Below, piece by piece: positions 1-8,121 of a stretch of DNA of 64,000 bases (the first letter of the stretch is position 1; each line of letters starts with the position of its first letter). The DNA is from Gammaproteobacteria bacterium (lineage in GTDB: Bacteria > Pseudomonadota > Gammaproteobacteria > Arenicellales > Arenicellaceae): assembly GCA_013002025.1 (NCBI GenBank), contig JABDKW010000072.1, forward strand, positions 45,551 through 109,550, in the 5' to 3' direction. The notes below the pieces were generated by a model. It worked only from the letters and a program-made list of their open reading frames with translations. It was not told where the DNA came from and did no database searches. A program made the position numbers and the translations under genes.

Positions 1-398
1 ATATCAGCCAGGCGACCAAGTTGGCGCGCGCCATGGTGAGCCGCTGGGGCATGGCCGACAGTGTTGGTCCTGTGGACCTGTGTGATTCTGATGAACATCC
101 CTTTCTGGGGCGTGAGGTCTCCAAAGCCAGGTCCTTCAGCGACTCGTCGGCAAAAGCCGTAGACGATGCCGTAAAAGCACTATTGACCAATGCCGAATCC
201 GCAGCCAGTGAATTAATTGCGGCTCACAAGAATCGCATAGTTAAACTAATTGATTTGCTGATGCGTCGTGAAACACTGGAACAGCATGACATTATCGACT
301 GCCTGAGTGACAAGGGCAGTAAAGCCGCGCTTGGAAAGAAAATTTCTCTTCCTAAAAATTCAGCAGTACTGACGCACCCCTTTGGGGGCGATCGATGA
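1..398 (+). CDS. FtsH-like ATP-dependent zinc metalloprotease, C-terminal end (partial)
   Basis: The gene enters from the left edge; only about 131 C-terminal residues are in the window. They match the end of the M41 peptidase domain of FtsH: a helix reading ATKLARAMVSRWGM, then GPVD and HPFLGREVS, followed by the helical tail with an AHKNRI segment and a RRETLEQHDI segment. In FtsH the AAA ATPase and the HExxH zinc site lie upstream of this part, so they would be outside the window. The enzyme would be an inner-membrane protease that unfolds and degrades membrane and short-lived proteins. The stop codon overlaps the next start (ATGA), so the two are translationally coupled. Whether this is the housekeeping FtsH or a second paralogue cannot be decided here; the unusual partner gene hints at a paralogue. 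Confidence 0.85.
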   Translation, partial: ISQATKLARAMVSRWGMADSVGPVDLCDSDEHPFLGREVSKARSFSDSSAKAVDDAVKALLTNAESAASELIAAHKNRIVKLIDLLMRRETLEQHDIIDCLSDKGSKAALGKKISLPKNSAVLTHPFGGDR

Positions 399-994
399 AA
401 CCCGCGGTTGAGGAGTTGATTGATGAGTTGCGGGATCTGGAGCAACGACTGCAGCGTGAGTTGCACGCTAAAGGTGAACAGCTCGCCTTCACCATAGAGC
501 GAGGCAAGGTGCAATTTGCCGAGGAATTGAGGCAAAAGAATCGGCAATGGAAGATAGGCGTACTAAGTTACATACGCGATAGTCGGATTTTGGTCATGCT
601 GAGTGCGCCGGCTATTTATATGCTCATAGTTCCGTTTGTGTTTTTAGATTTAATGGTCAGCCTGTATCAAGCTATCTGTTTTCCGGTGTACGGCATCAAT
701 AAGGTCAAACGAGCGGATTATCTGGTGTTCGACCGCGTCAAGCTGGATTATCTAAATGGGATTGAGAAGTTTAATTGTGCGTACTGCACTTATTGCAACG
801 GGATCATTGCGTTTGTGCGTGAAATTGCAGCGCGTACCGAGCAATACTGGTGTCCGATAAAGCATGCTCAAGCGATTGCCGGGACCCACGAACGTTATCC
901 CAAGTTCACCGATTTTGGTGATGGCGCTCAATTTCGAGGAGAGCTAAAGCGCATAAAAAGAGAATTAGGCGAACCGGCCCACAAGGACAAGTGA
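395..994 (+). CDS. Conserved-looking membrane protein with CX2CX2C motif, coupled to FtsH-like gene
   Basis: A 199-residue protein of unknown function. Residues 1-50 are charged and helical (likely coiled coil). A hydrophobic segment follows at about 63-98, probably one or two membrane spans. The cytosolic-looking C-terminal part has three cysteines spaced CX2CX2C (C128, C131, C134) and a fourth at C153 in a YWCPIKHA context, which would suit a zinc or iron-sulfur site. It starts inside the stop codon of the FtsH-like gene, which suggests a joint role, for example as an adaptor or as a membrane protein under its quality control. That role is inference; no named function can be given. Confidence 0.75.
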   Translation: MKPAVEELIDELRDLEQRLQRELHAKGEQLAFTIERGKVQFAEELRQKNRQWKIGVLSYIRDSRILVMLSAPAIYMLIVPFVFLDLMVSLYQAICFPVYGINKVKRADYLVFDRVKLDYLNGIEKFNCAYCTYCNGIIAFVREIAARTEQYWCPIKHAQAIAGTHERYPKFTDFGDGAQFRGELKRIKRELGEPAHKDK

Positions 995-1421
995 CGATAC
1001 CCTTGCAGGATCACGCTATCTGTCCAAAGGCAAAGGCGTATATAACAATTTACTATTAAATTAGCAGTTTTAATTAGTTCCAATAACTCCGGCTCAGGCG
1101 TAGGCTCGAGTCATGATTACTCAAGCCCCACATCAACAACGCGTCGACATCCATGCCGCTCATGTTACCGGACGTCGGGAACGTGACGATGTTGCCGCTG
1201 AAAAACAGCGTTGCAGCACCAAGCATGTTGAGCTTCGTCGCCAGCGTGGCAATACTCCGCGCTACAATTTTGCCGGTATCGCCGGCTAGTAATTCGTAAT
1301 CCAGCAAGTTCATTTTCCAATTGGTAGGCTATTGGTTATTGGCCCGGTCTCAGAGAACTGAGGTCGGGCTTTTTTCTGTTGTATAGTAGGCGGCGAATAC
1401 CACTGCCAAGCAGCTACTACA
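995..1421. other. Intergenic region without a convincing gene
   Basis: About 430 bases separate the FtsH-like operon from the gamma-glutamyltransferase gene. A 79-codon reading frame on the minus strand (1074-1313) has no recognisable domain and no clear ribosome-binding site, so it is not called as a gene. The only firm element is the Rho-independent terminator at 1342-1375. Confidence 0.5.
1342..1375 (+). terminator. Rho-independent terminator
   Basis: A 12-bp stem (1342-1353 with 1358-1369, two G-U pairs, loop AGAA) is followed by six T residues on the plus strand. It would stop plus-strand transcription arriving from the FtsH-like operon or from a small transcript in the gap. It lies just before the gamma-glutamyltransferase gene at 1422. 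Confidence 0.8.
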
Positions 1422-3116
1422 ATGCGCAAAATTTTCCTTCTGGCAGGGCTATTGCTCTGCCTTGCATCTGCCTCACAGGCCGCCGATCGGGTTACCGGTG
1501 CGACCTTTGCTACACGTTCGCCAGTGTTGGCCACCGAGGCCATGGCCGCTACCTCACAGCCGCTGGCAACGCAAGTTGCCTTGGATGTGATGCGGCGCGG
1601 TGGCAATGCCATTGATGCGGCAATCGCGGCCAATGCCATGCTGGGTCTGGTCGAGCCCACTGGTAACGGGATTGGTGGCGATTTATACGCCATCGTCTGG
1701 GATGCAAAAACACAAAAGCTATATGGGTTAAATGGTTCGGGGCGATCACCGAAATCATTGTCCAGGCAATGGTTTATTGATCAGGGCATGGGCAAGATTC
1801 CCTCGCACGGGCCGTTGCCGGTGTCGGTTCCCGGCACGGTGGATGGCTGGTTTATGCTGCATGAGCGCTTTGGCAAAATGCCAATGCCCGAGGTGTTGGC
1901 CCCCACCATCGAGTATGCCGAGAGGGGCTTTCCGGTGTCGCAGTTAGTGGCTTATTACTGGAATCGATCGGTGCCGATACTAAGTGCATGGCCTGGGTTC
2001 ACCGAGCAGATGACCATCGACGGACGGGCGCCGGCAGAGGGCGAAATCTGGCGCAATCAAAACCTGGCCGACACCTTGAAAAAAATCGCCAGCGGCGGGC
2101 GCGGGGCATTTTATGAGGGCGAAATCGCAACAACGATCGCCGATTATATGGCGGCCAATGGAGGCTTTTTATCCGCCGCAGATCTCGCTAGCCATCGCGG
2201 TGATTGGGTGGAACCGGTTAGCAGCAACTACCGAGGGTACGATGTGTGGGAATTACCACCTAACGGGCAAGGCATCGCCGCGCTGCAGATTCTTAATATT
2301 ATGGAACAGTTTGATGTCGCTGCCACGCGCCCGGACTCTGCCGAGTTTGTGCATTTGTTCACCGAAGCTAAAAAGTTAGTGTTTGAAGATCGTGCGAAAT
2401 ACTACGCTGACTCAGACTTTAACGACATTCCGGTGCAGAAGCTGATTTCCAAGCGTTATGCGCGCCAGCGCGCGAAATTAATCGACTTGCAAAAGGCGGC
2501 TAAACAAGTGTCGGCCGGCTCTGATTTATTAGAGCAGGGCGATACCATTTATCTCACTACCGCTGACGCGGCTGGCAATATGGTGTCGTTAATACAAAGT
2601 AATTACCGTGGCATGGGTTCCGGAATGACGCCGCCGGGGCTGGGTTTTATCTTGCAGGATCGAGGTGAGTTATTTTCGCTCGAGGAAGGGCATTTCAACG
2701 TCTACGCGCCGGGCAAGCGACCCTTTCACACCATTATCCCTGCGTTTGTCACCAAGAAGGGTAAACCCTGGATGAGTTTTGGATTAATGGGCGGCGCCAT
2801 GCAGCCGCAGGGGCATGCGCAGATTATTATGAATATGGTGGATTTCGGGATGGACGTGCAGGCCGCCGGTGATGCACCCCGAATTCACCATACCGGTTCA
2901 TCGGAGCCGACCGGCAGCGTCATGAGCGACGGTGGTGTATTAAATCTTGAAACCGGCTATCCGTATAAAACCATTCGTAGTTTGATGCGCATGGGGCACC
3001 GCATCCAATACGCCAATGGCCCGTATGGTGGCTACCAGGCCATACTCAAAGACCAAAATGGTGTGTATTGGGGAGCTTCCGAGTCGCGTAAAGACGGCCA
3101 GGCGGCGGGTTACTGA
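1422..3116 (+). CDS. ggt: Gamma-glutamyltransferase (periplasmic)
   Basis: An N-terminal nucleophile hydrolase that cleaves the gamma-glutamyl bond of glutathione and related compounds, or transfers the gamma-glutamyl group to amino acids. Residues 1-20 form a Sec signal peptide ending SQA, so it acts in the periplasm. The large-subunit signature GGNAIDAAIAANAMLGLVEP lies near residues 60-79. The autocleavage site and catalytic threonine is T375 in GDTIYLTT. The glycine-rich segment before and after the MGSG motif (397-400) is typical of the small subunit. Length (564) is normal. It converges with the amino-acid permease gene that starts its stop codon at the very next base; the pair could link extracellular peptide breakdown to uptake (inference). 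Confidence 0.93.
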   Translation: MRKIFLLAGLLLCLASASQAADRVTGATFATRSPVLATEAMAATSQPLATQVALDVMRRGGNAIDAAIAANAMLGLVEPTGNGIGGDLYAIVWDAKTQKLYGLNGSGRSPKSLSRQWFIDQGMGKIPSHGPLPVSVPGTVDGWFMLHERFGKMPMPEVLAPTIEYAERGFPVSQLVAYYWNRSVPILSAWPGFTEQMTIDGRAPAEGEIWRNQNLADTLKKIASGGRGAFYEGEIATTIADYMAANGGFLSAADLASHRGDWVEPVSSNYRGYDVWELPPNGQGIAALQILNIMEQFDVAATRPDSAEFVHLFTEAKKLVFEDRAKYYADSDFNDIPVQKLISKRYARQRAKLIDLQKAAKQVSAGSDLLEQGDTIYLTTADAAGNMVSLIQSNYRGMGSGMTPPGLGFILQDRGELFSLEEGHFNVYAPGKRPFHTIIPAFVTKKGKPWMSFGLMGGAMQPQGHAQIIMNMVDFGMDVQAAGDAPRIHHTGSSEPTGSVMSDGGVLNLETGYPYKTIRSLMRMGHRIQYANGPYGGYQAILKDQNGVYWGASESRKDGQAAGY

Positions 3117-4337
3117 TTAACTCAGTGTTGAAAAGGCCAGTAGCGCAACACTGATCAGCGCCGCCAGTATCGGTACCAGCAGTGGGCAGCTAAAGGAGTT
3201 AAGGTCCGCTGGCTGGCTCAATTTGATTTTAATCAACGCCAGATTCACCAGCACAAATACACTTAGCACGATAAAGCTGGTGGCCTTGGCCAGCGTCACC
3301 AACGGAAAGGCAATTGCGAGAAGCAATATCGCTAACGTTGCCAGCAGTGTGGCGGCAATCGGAGTGCGTCGGACAGGATGAATTGCGGCCAGCCAGGCCG
3401 GCGCATTGCCCTGATCGGCCATGCCATACATTACCCGAGAGGCCATGATAATCTGCACCAGTGCGCCGTTGATTATCGCGATAAGACTAATCCCGGAAAT
3501 TAACGTTGAGCTGTAGCCCTGCTGCTCCATCAATAGCGCAAATGGTGCGGTGGTTTGCGTCAGCTGGGACATTGGCACGCTCAATACCACAGTTGCTGAG
3601 ACTACTACGTAAAGCAGCGTTGATAGGCCGATCGCCAGCGCAATGGCCATTGGTATAGTGCGTTTGGGTTGTTGCACCTCTTCGGCGACATTGACCATAT
3701 CCTCAAACCCTATGAACGCATAAAAGGCAAGAAATGCCCCGGTCGCAATACCGAGCCACTTGTCAGCAGCCAGATCCGGCGTTAATTCTGGCCAGCGTTG
3801 TGGCAACTCCGCCAGTGCATCGCCGGATACACCAATCACCATAAACAAACCACCGATTTCTATCAGAGTGATGGTCATGGCGGTATTCATGGAGGCATTA
3901 ATGCCCCACATTGCCAGCAGCCCCAGGGCAGAGATCACCAGGATAATCAGCAGCCAGGCTGGCCAATCAAAAAATATCTGGAAGTATCCGACAAATCCAT
4001 TGGCGAGTGTGGCGGCCGAAACGACCCCCGTTAGCACGATGCCCCAACCGGCAATCTTACTGAGGCGGGGGTTGCCAAACGCGACCAACAGATACGCAGC
4101 CTCGCCGGCGCTACGCGGGTAGCGGGAGCTCAGTTCCGCGTAACTAAACGCCGTCAGGCTGGCGATCAACGCGGCCAGCATAAAGGCCAGCGGCGCATAC
4201 ATGCCAGCCTCGGCCGCGACCTTGCCGGTGAGTACGTAAATACCTGCGCCGAGGATAGTGCCGGCCCCAAACAGGGCCAGTTGCGTCAGGGTGACGCTAC
4301 GTTGAAGCGTTGCGCCGGAATTGTCTAACGATGTGAT
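3117..4337 (-). CDS. APC-family amino acid permease with apparent non-standard start codon
   Basis: A membrane transporter of the amino acid-polyamine-organocation superfamily, about 406 residues and 11-12 membrane spans. Translation of the open frame upstream of the first ATG (4202) gives a textbook first membrane helix, GAGTILGAGIYVLTG, so the protein must start earlier. No ATG, GTG or TTG exists in frame before that helix. A strong ribosome-binding site, GGGAGG (4345-4350), sits seven bases before an in-frame ATC codon at 4335-4337, which is the best start seen. The start could also be a sequence error. The substrate is probably an amino acid but is not determined. It is convergent with ggt. 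Confidence 0.85.
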   Translation of the reverse strand: MTSLDNSGATLQRSVTLTQLALFGAGTILGAGIYVLTGKVAAEAGMYAPLAFMLAALIASLTAFSYAELSSRYPRSAGEAAYLLVAFGNPRLSKIAGWGIVLTGVVSAATLANGFVGYFQIFFDWPAWLLIILVISALGLLAMWGINASMNTAMTITLIEIGGLFMVIGVSGDALAELPQRWPELTPDLAADKWLGIATGAFLAFYAFIGFEDMVNVAEEVQQPKRTIPMAIALAIGLSTLLYVVVSATVVLSVPMSQLTQTTAPFALLMEQQGYSSTLISGISLIAIINGALVQIIMASRVMYGMADQGNAPAWLAAIHPVRRTPIAATLLATLAILLLAIAFPLVTLAKATSFIVLSVFVLVNLALIKIKLSQPADLNSFSCPLLVPILAALISVALLAFSTLS

Positions 4338-4622
4338 TTGTCTGCCTCCCAGCGCAGTTAGCGCCCTGTCTTGCTGCAGTGTACCGCAAAACTTACCTCT
4401 GAAAATCGATCGGCTATGTTAGACAAATTGTATAAATAAAAATGGAATCAAGGTGTGACGATACCCGTCACCAGCGAAGAATTTGCTGTCTAAATACGCT
4501 GTAAACCACCGTAAATACTGTGTTTAACAGTTGTTTACAGTGACAATTATGGCGCTGTTGCAGAATACAGGAGGTCGACTTAGTCTCGGCATCAGGGTGA
4601 ACTATCTTGCTTGAGTAAAATA
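4338..4622. other. Intergenic region with inverted and direct repeats
   Basis: No supported gene. An 8-bp inverted repeat, CTGTAAAC (4499-4506) and GTTTACAG (4533-4540), flanks a near-perfect tandem direct repeat of TGTTTAACAGT / TGTTTACAGT (4521-4541). A short GTGACG/CGTCAC hairpin lies at 4455-4471. These could be operator half-sites for the genes at 4623-4936 or for the divergent permease, but no regulator can be named. Confidence 0.4.
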
Positions 4623-4715
4623 ATGATGAACAACAATAGTTTTGAACAGTTAAGCGTAGCGCGTTGCGGGTTGAGGAATCCGCTGGCCGCATTCATGTTT
4701 GGGGGTAGCGCATGA
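4623..4715 (+). CDS. Possible 30-residue upstream peptide
   Basis: A short frame (ATG ATG AAC AAC AAT...) encodes about 30 residues. Its TGA overlaps the ATG of the following small membrane protein (ATGA), an arrangement used for translational coupling. The ribosome-binding site is weak and no domain is recognisable. It may be a coupling or leader peptide, or chance. Confidence 0.3.
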   Translation: MMNNNSFEQLSVARCGLRNPLAAFMFGGSA

Positions 4716-4936
4716 ACATCGACGGACCAACTAAATGCCGCCTGACCCAGGAAGAGGGCGAATATTTTCTGAGTTTCGAAGGTTCGGACGACCGGGTGCT
4801 AATTTCACCGGCCCAGGTAAATGCGATGAAATCGCTTCAACGTCCGGCGCGCCTGCGTATTTTACTGACCATGTTGCTCTCAGCCTCTGTGTTGTTACTG
4901 ATTGTGACATTCAGCTCTGGCGGTACAGTCTTATAA
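4712..4936 (+). CDS. Small membrane protein of unknown function
   Basis: Seventy-four residues. Residues 1-48 are polar; residues about 49-68 form one membrane helix (LRILLTMLLSASVLLLIVTF) with a very short C-terminal tail. A GGGGGT sequence eight bases upstream of the ATG supports the start. It converges with the dioxygenase gene 21 bases away. Its function is unknown; a single-span regulator or membrane subunit is possible. Confidence 0.55.
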   Translation: MNIDGPTKCRLTQEEGEYFLSFEGSDDRVLISPAQVNAMKSLQRPARLRILLTMLLSASVLLLIVTFSSGGTVL

Positions 4937-4957
4937 CCTGCGGCTAACGCTGCTTTT

Positions 4958-6163
4958 CTAATCGTCGGGTCTCGCGTCTTTTTGGATTGAGGCGCGCAAC
5001 ACCCGCAGCCTGCTCTCAAATTCGGCGCGGCTGTGATAGCAGCCATAAAACACCCGTTCTCCCACATAGCCCATCCGGCCATGTAGCAGCCGCCAGTTAT
5101 CAAATATCAGGGTCTGGCCCGGGCGCAGGCCGATTTTCACCCAATTTGATTCATCCAGGGTTGCATCGTGTAGCACCCGATATGCCCGATGAAAACGATC
5201 TGCCTGGTCGGCAACAAGCCGCATCGGTGCGCGATCATAATTATTGAACGAAACTTGTATCACATCGCCGTTGCCATCCAGTCTAAAGGCAGGGCGCTCT
5301 GCGCGCATATGCACGCCGCGCTCAATGTAGTGGCTGGGCACATTGATCTCACTTAATGCTTGAAAGGCCTCGGGGTCTGCGCTGCGCAATTGTTCGGCCA
5401 GCGCGTAGCCATCCACCAGTATGTTCTCGCCACCGTCACCATCGAACCTCAGGCAGTTGAACATTTGCAGGCCGGCCGCATCCTGATAGTAGGTGCCGTC
5501 GGTGTGCGGGGCGAGATATGAGGTGGAATATGCGGTGTCGCCATGCTCTGTTAATTCGGACGACAAAGGCCACATAGTGCCGAATAGCGTTTCCTGTATG
5601 CGGCCCACCCGCTGGGCAAGTTCTGTTGTCGCTTGTTCGGTACTCGGCACGCCTTCCAGCACACTGAAGCCATACTGAAAGATTTGTTCCAGCCAGTTGA
5701 GCAGTTCTGAATCGTTCTGCATCACGGCTGCATGCTGCGCTGCCGGAAGGTCAGTGAGCGGCGCTGCGTTGTCCCACAAAATTTGTGGCTTATCGGGCGC
5801 CAGTTCGTGACGTGCCGGTGCCAATCCACAATTGCTGGCCAGTAAATAGGCCGACAGACTGGTTTGCTGACCATCTGGCCATAGCAGAGAGATTAATTGC
5901 TGCTGCTGATCGAAGTTGGTGAGTTGGCCGCGAATGTCTGGCGCAATAGAAAACGTATCTGTCCGGCGCTGAAGTGTAACGGGGTCGATGCTCGACTCAT
6001 CCAGCCCATGATCCCGCAACCAGAACCAGGAGAACAAAACCGGGGCAGTCTGCCCGGCAAACCAAACTAACAGACCAGTGTCGCCTTGCTCCAGTCTCAC
6101 GAGGTGGGGGGCGGTCGGGTCAGAATAAAAATCAGTGGCTAAGTTCTTGGGTAATGGCGACAT
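4958..6163 (-). CDS. Gamma-butyrobetaine/trimethyllysine dioxygenase-like 2-oxoglutarate-Fe(II) oxygenase
   Basis: A 401-residue member of the TauD/GBBH superfamily, which hydroxylates amines using O2 and 2-oxoglutarate. The iron ligands are H220 and D222 (PHTDGTYY) and H361 (LLHGR). A small N-terminal GBBH-like domain is present (WLRD at about 48-51, then TLQRR). In characterised GBBH and trimethyllysine hydroxylases this N-terminal domain usually binds zinc through a Cys cluster after WLRDN; here that stretch reads HGLDESSIDP and has no cysteine. It is divergent from a threonine aldolase gene, a pairing that fits the first two steps of trimethyllysine breakdown to carnitine precursors (inference). 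The substrate remains open. Confidence 0.85.
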   Translation of the reverse strand: MSPLPKNLATDFYSDPTAPHLVRLEQGDTGLLVWFAGQTAPVLFSWFWLRDHGLDESSIDPVTLQRRTDTFSIAPDIRGQLTNFDQQQQLISLLWPDGQQTSLSAYLLASNCGLAPARHELAPDKPQILWDNAAPLTDLPAAQHAAVMQNDSELLNWLEQIFQYGFSVLEGVPSTEQATTELAQRVGRIQETLFGTMWPLSSELTEHGDTAYSTSYLAPHTDGTYYQDAAGLQMFNCLRFDGDGGENILVDGYALAEQLRSADPEAFQALSEINVPSHYIERGVHMRAERPAFRLDGNGDVIQVSFNNYDRAPMRLVADQADRFHRAYRVLHDATLDESNWVKIGLRPGQTLIFDNWRLLHGRMGYVGERVFYGCYHSRAEFESRLRVLRASIQKDARPDD

Positions 6164-6357
6164 AGGTTAGTTAAAAATGCCTGGGCTCGACTCTCAAAGA
6201 AGGGCTATGCTAGGCTCGGGCGGAAGCGGGTGGCGTAGGTTTTATACAAGAGCCGTCCGGTGCTGTCAAAATGTTGCAGAGGGTGGCAGACGGGCCCATC
6301 GACAATGACTTAATGTCAGCACAGAGAATAATCAAAGAAAATCTCAATGGTGAACTG

Positions 6358-7371
6358 ATGGTCGGATTTGTTTCAGATAATGTAAGCGCCATCCATCCGC
6401 GGATAATGGAGGCGCTGCAACGTGAGAACGAGGGAGTTCGTATGCCCTATGGCAACGACGGCTTGTCTGCGCAGTTAAATGAACGCTTTTCTCAAGTATT
6501 TGAAACCCCTGTAGACGTCATACCCTGTACCACCGGCACCGCGGCGAATTCGCTGGCGCTGTCGCTGATGGCGGGGCCGATAAACAGCATTGGCGTGCAT
6601 GAACGATCGCATGTCTACGCTGATGAATGCAATGCCCCGGAGTTTTACAGTGGTGCGCGCCTGGCACCGCTGGCCGGTGCCGATTGCAAAGTGGAGTTGG
6701 CCGAATTGGCAGAGCTCACAACCTTGATCGGCGAGGCGCATTCCCCGCAACCCGCCGCCCTGAGCCTGACGCAGACCACCGAAGTGGGCACCGTCTACAG
6801 CATACAAGAGGTTCAAAAATTGGCTGAGATGGCCCAGGTCAAGAAAATGTTTGTACACATGGACGGAGCGCGGTTCGCTAACGCGGTCGCAGCACTGGAT
6901 TGTTCGCCAGCTGATATCAGCTGGCGAGCGGGGATCGATGCATTGTCTTTCGGCGGCACCAAGAATGGCTGTATGGCAGCGGAAGCGGTGGTGATTTTTA
7001 ATCGTAAGCTGCTGCCCACGGCTGCGCATAGGCAAAAGCGTGCCGGTCAGCTATTGTCGAAAAATCGATTCATGGCGGCGCAGTTGCTGGCTTATACAGA
7101 AGATGATCTGTGGCTGCAGACCGCGCGCCATGCCAACGCCAGAATGTCTGAATTGGCGGCCGGATTAGCCAACATAGAAGGCGTGCAGCTGCCGTCTGAA
7201 ATTGCCAGTAATATGATGTTTGCCCGCTTCACTGAAGCTCAGAACAGAGCGCTGAAAAATGCCGGCCTGGCGGGCTATCTGTTCGACAGTGGTGAGATGC
7301 GACTGGTTTGTTCCTGGGCCACGTCAAAAGAAGATGTTGATCAGTTTATCGCCTGCGTCAGCGGCGCTTGA
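6358..7371 (+). CDS. Low-specificity threonine aldolase family, PLP enzyme
   Basis: A PLP-dependent fold-type I enzyme that splits beta-hydroxy amino acids such as threonine into glycine and an aldehyde. The family N-terminal motif FVSDNVSAIHP starts at residue 4 when ATG 6358 is used, and a GGTGA ribosome-binding site lies just before it. Upstream in-frame ATGs at 6313 and 6271 would add unmatched residues. The PLP lysine is K202 in FGGTKNG, and the cofactor aspartate is D169 in HMDGAR. Length (337) is typical. The neighbouring dioxygenase suggests that the natural substrate could be hydroxy-trimethyllysine rather than threonine (inference). Confidence 0.88.
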   Translation: MVGFVSDNVSAIHPRIMEALQRENEGVRMPYGNDGLSAQLNERFSQVFETPVDVIPCTTGTAANSLALSLMAGPINSIGVHERSHVYADECNAPEFYSGARLAPLAGADCKVELAELAELTTLIGEAHSPQPAALSLTQTTEVGTVYSIQEVQKLAEMAQVKKMFVHMDGARFANAVAALDCSPADISWRAGIDALSFGGTKNGCMAAEAVVIFNRKLLPTAAHRQKRAGQLLSKNRFMAAQLLAYTEDDLWLQTARHANARMSELAAGLANIEGVQLPSEIASNMMFARFTEAQNRALKNAGLAGYLFDSGEMRLVCSWATSKEDVDQFIACVSGA

Positions 7372-7470
7372 TCATCGTTTTTATTGAACTTTCTATTTTG
7401 AGCAAGGGTGTTTGATCATAAGTGCTGGCGCTTTATACTTACAGGCCGTATTTAGCACTGGAATTGCATT

Positions 7471-8106
7471 ATGAGTCTGACCTTTTATGACTTCCCCATG
7501 GCCCCGAGCCCACGTCGGGCGCGCATCCTGCTGGCCGAAAAAAACGTACCGCATGACACCGTGCTGGTAGATTTGCGCACTGAGGAGCAGTTGGGAGACG
7601 AGTATAAGAAAATCAATCCCTTTTGTACGGTGCCGGCGCTGCAGTTGGAAGACGGCACGGTATTGACGGAAAATCATGGCATCACAGCGTATCTGGAGGC
7701 GGCCTATCCTGAACCGCCAATGATGGGCAGCACGCCAGCTGAAAAAGGTCTGGTCGCGAACTGGTCTATTAAGGCGGAACTCGAGGGGTTGTGGGCAATT
7801 GCCGAAGCGTTGCGCAATTCTGCCCCGGCCATGAAAGACCGCGCCGTTACCGGCCCTAATAATTATGCACAGATTCCAGAGCTGGCAGAGCGAGGCCGCG
7901 CGCGATTGGCTGTTTTTTATGATGTTTTGAATGAACGCCTTGAGGGGCGCGATTACATCGCCATTGACACATTTTCAATGGCCGATATTACGGCCGTGGT
8001 CGCGGTGGATTTTTCGCGGGTAATCAAACAAACACCTGGCGAACATCACACCAATATATTGCGCTGGCGAGAAAGCCTGCGCGACCGCCCCAGCCTAAAC
8101 CTTTAA
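7471..8106 (+). CDS. Glutathione S-transferase
   Basis: A soluble 211-residue GST. The N-terminal thioredoxin-fold domain (1-80) holds the conserved cis-proline before VPALQLEDG and the ENHGI glutathione-binding motif. The all-helical C-terminal domain carries DTFSMADITAVV near residue 165-177, the family N-capping region. It is followed 15 bases later by the old-yellow-enzyme gene, so the two are likely co-transcribed and could handle electrophilic compounds together (inference). Confidence 0.9.
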   Translation: MSLTFYDFPMAPSPRRARILLAEKNVPHDTVLVDLRTEEQLGDEYKKINPFCTVPALQLEDGTVLTENHGITAYLEAAYPEPPMMGSTPAEKGLVANWSIKAELEGLWAIAEALRNSAPAMKDRAVTGPNNYAQIPELAERGRARLAVFYDVLNERLEGRDYIAIDTFSMADITAVVAVDFSRVIKQTPGEHHTNILRWRESLRDRPSLNL

Positions 8107-8121
8107 ATTTGGATTTCAATT

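Noticed and set aside
1074..1313. 79-codon minus-strand frame before ggt
   Set aside because: No domain, no ribosome-binding site, and no sign of conservation can be seen.
991..4466. Shared 12-mer GTGACGATACCC at 991 and 4455
   Set aside because: A 12-base match is expected many times by chance in 64 kb and the flanks differ.
4468..4692. 74-codon minus-strand frame in the intergenic repeat region
   Set aside because: Composition looks non-coding and it overlaps the plus-strand peptide signals.
6475..7035. 186-codon frame antisense to the threonine aldolase gene
   Set aside because: It is the mirror of a well-matched coding gene and resembles no protein.
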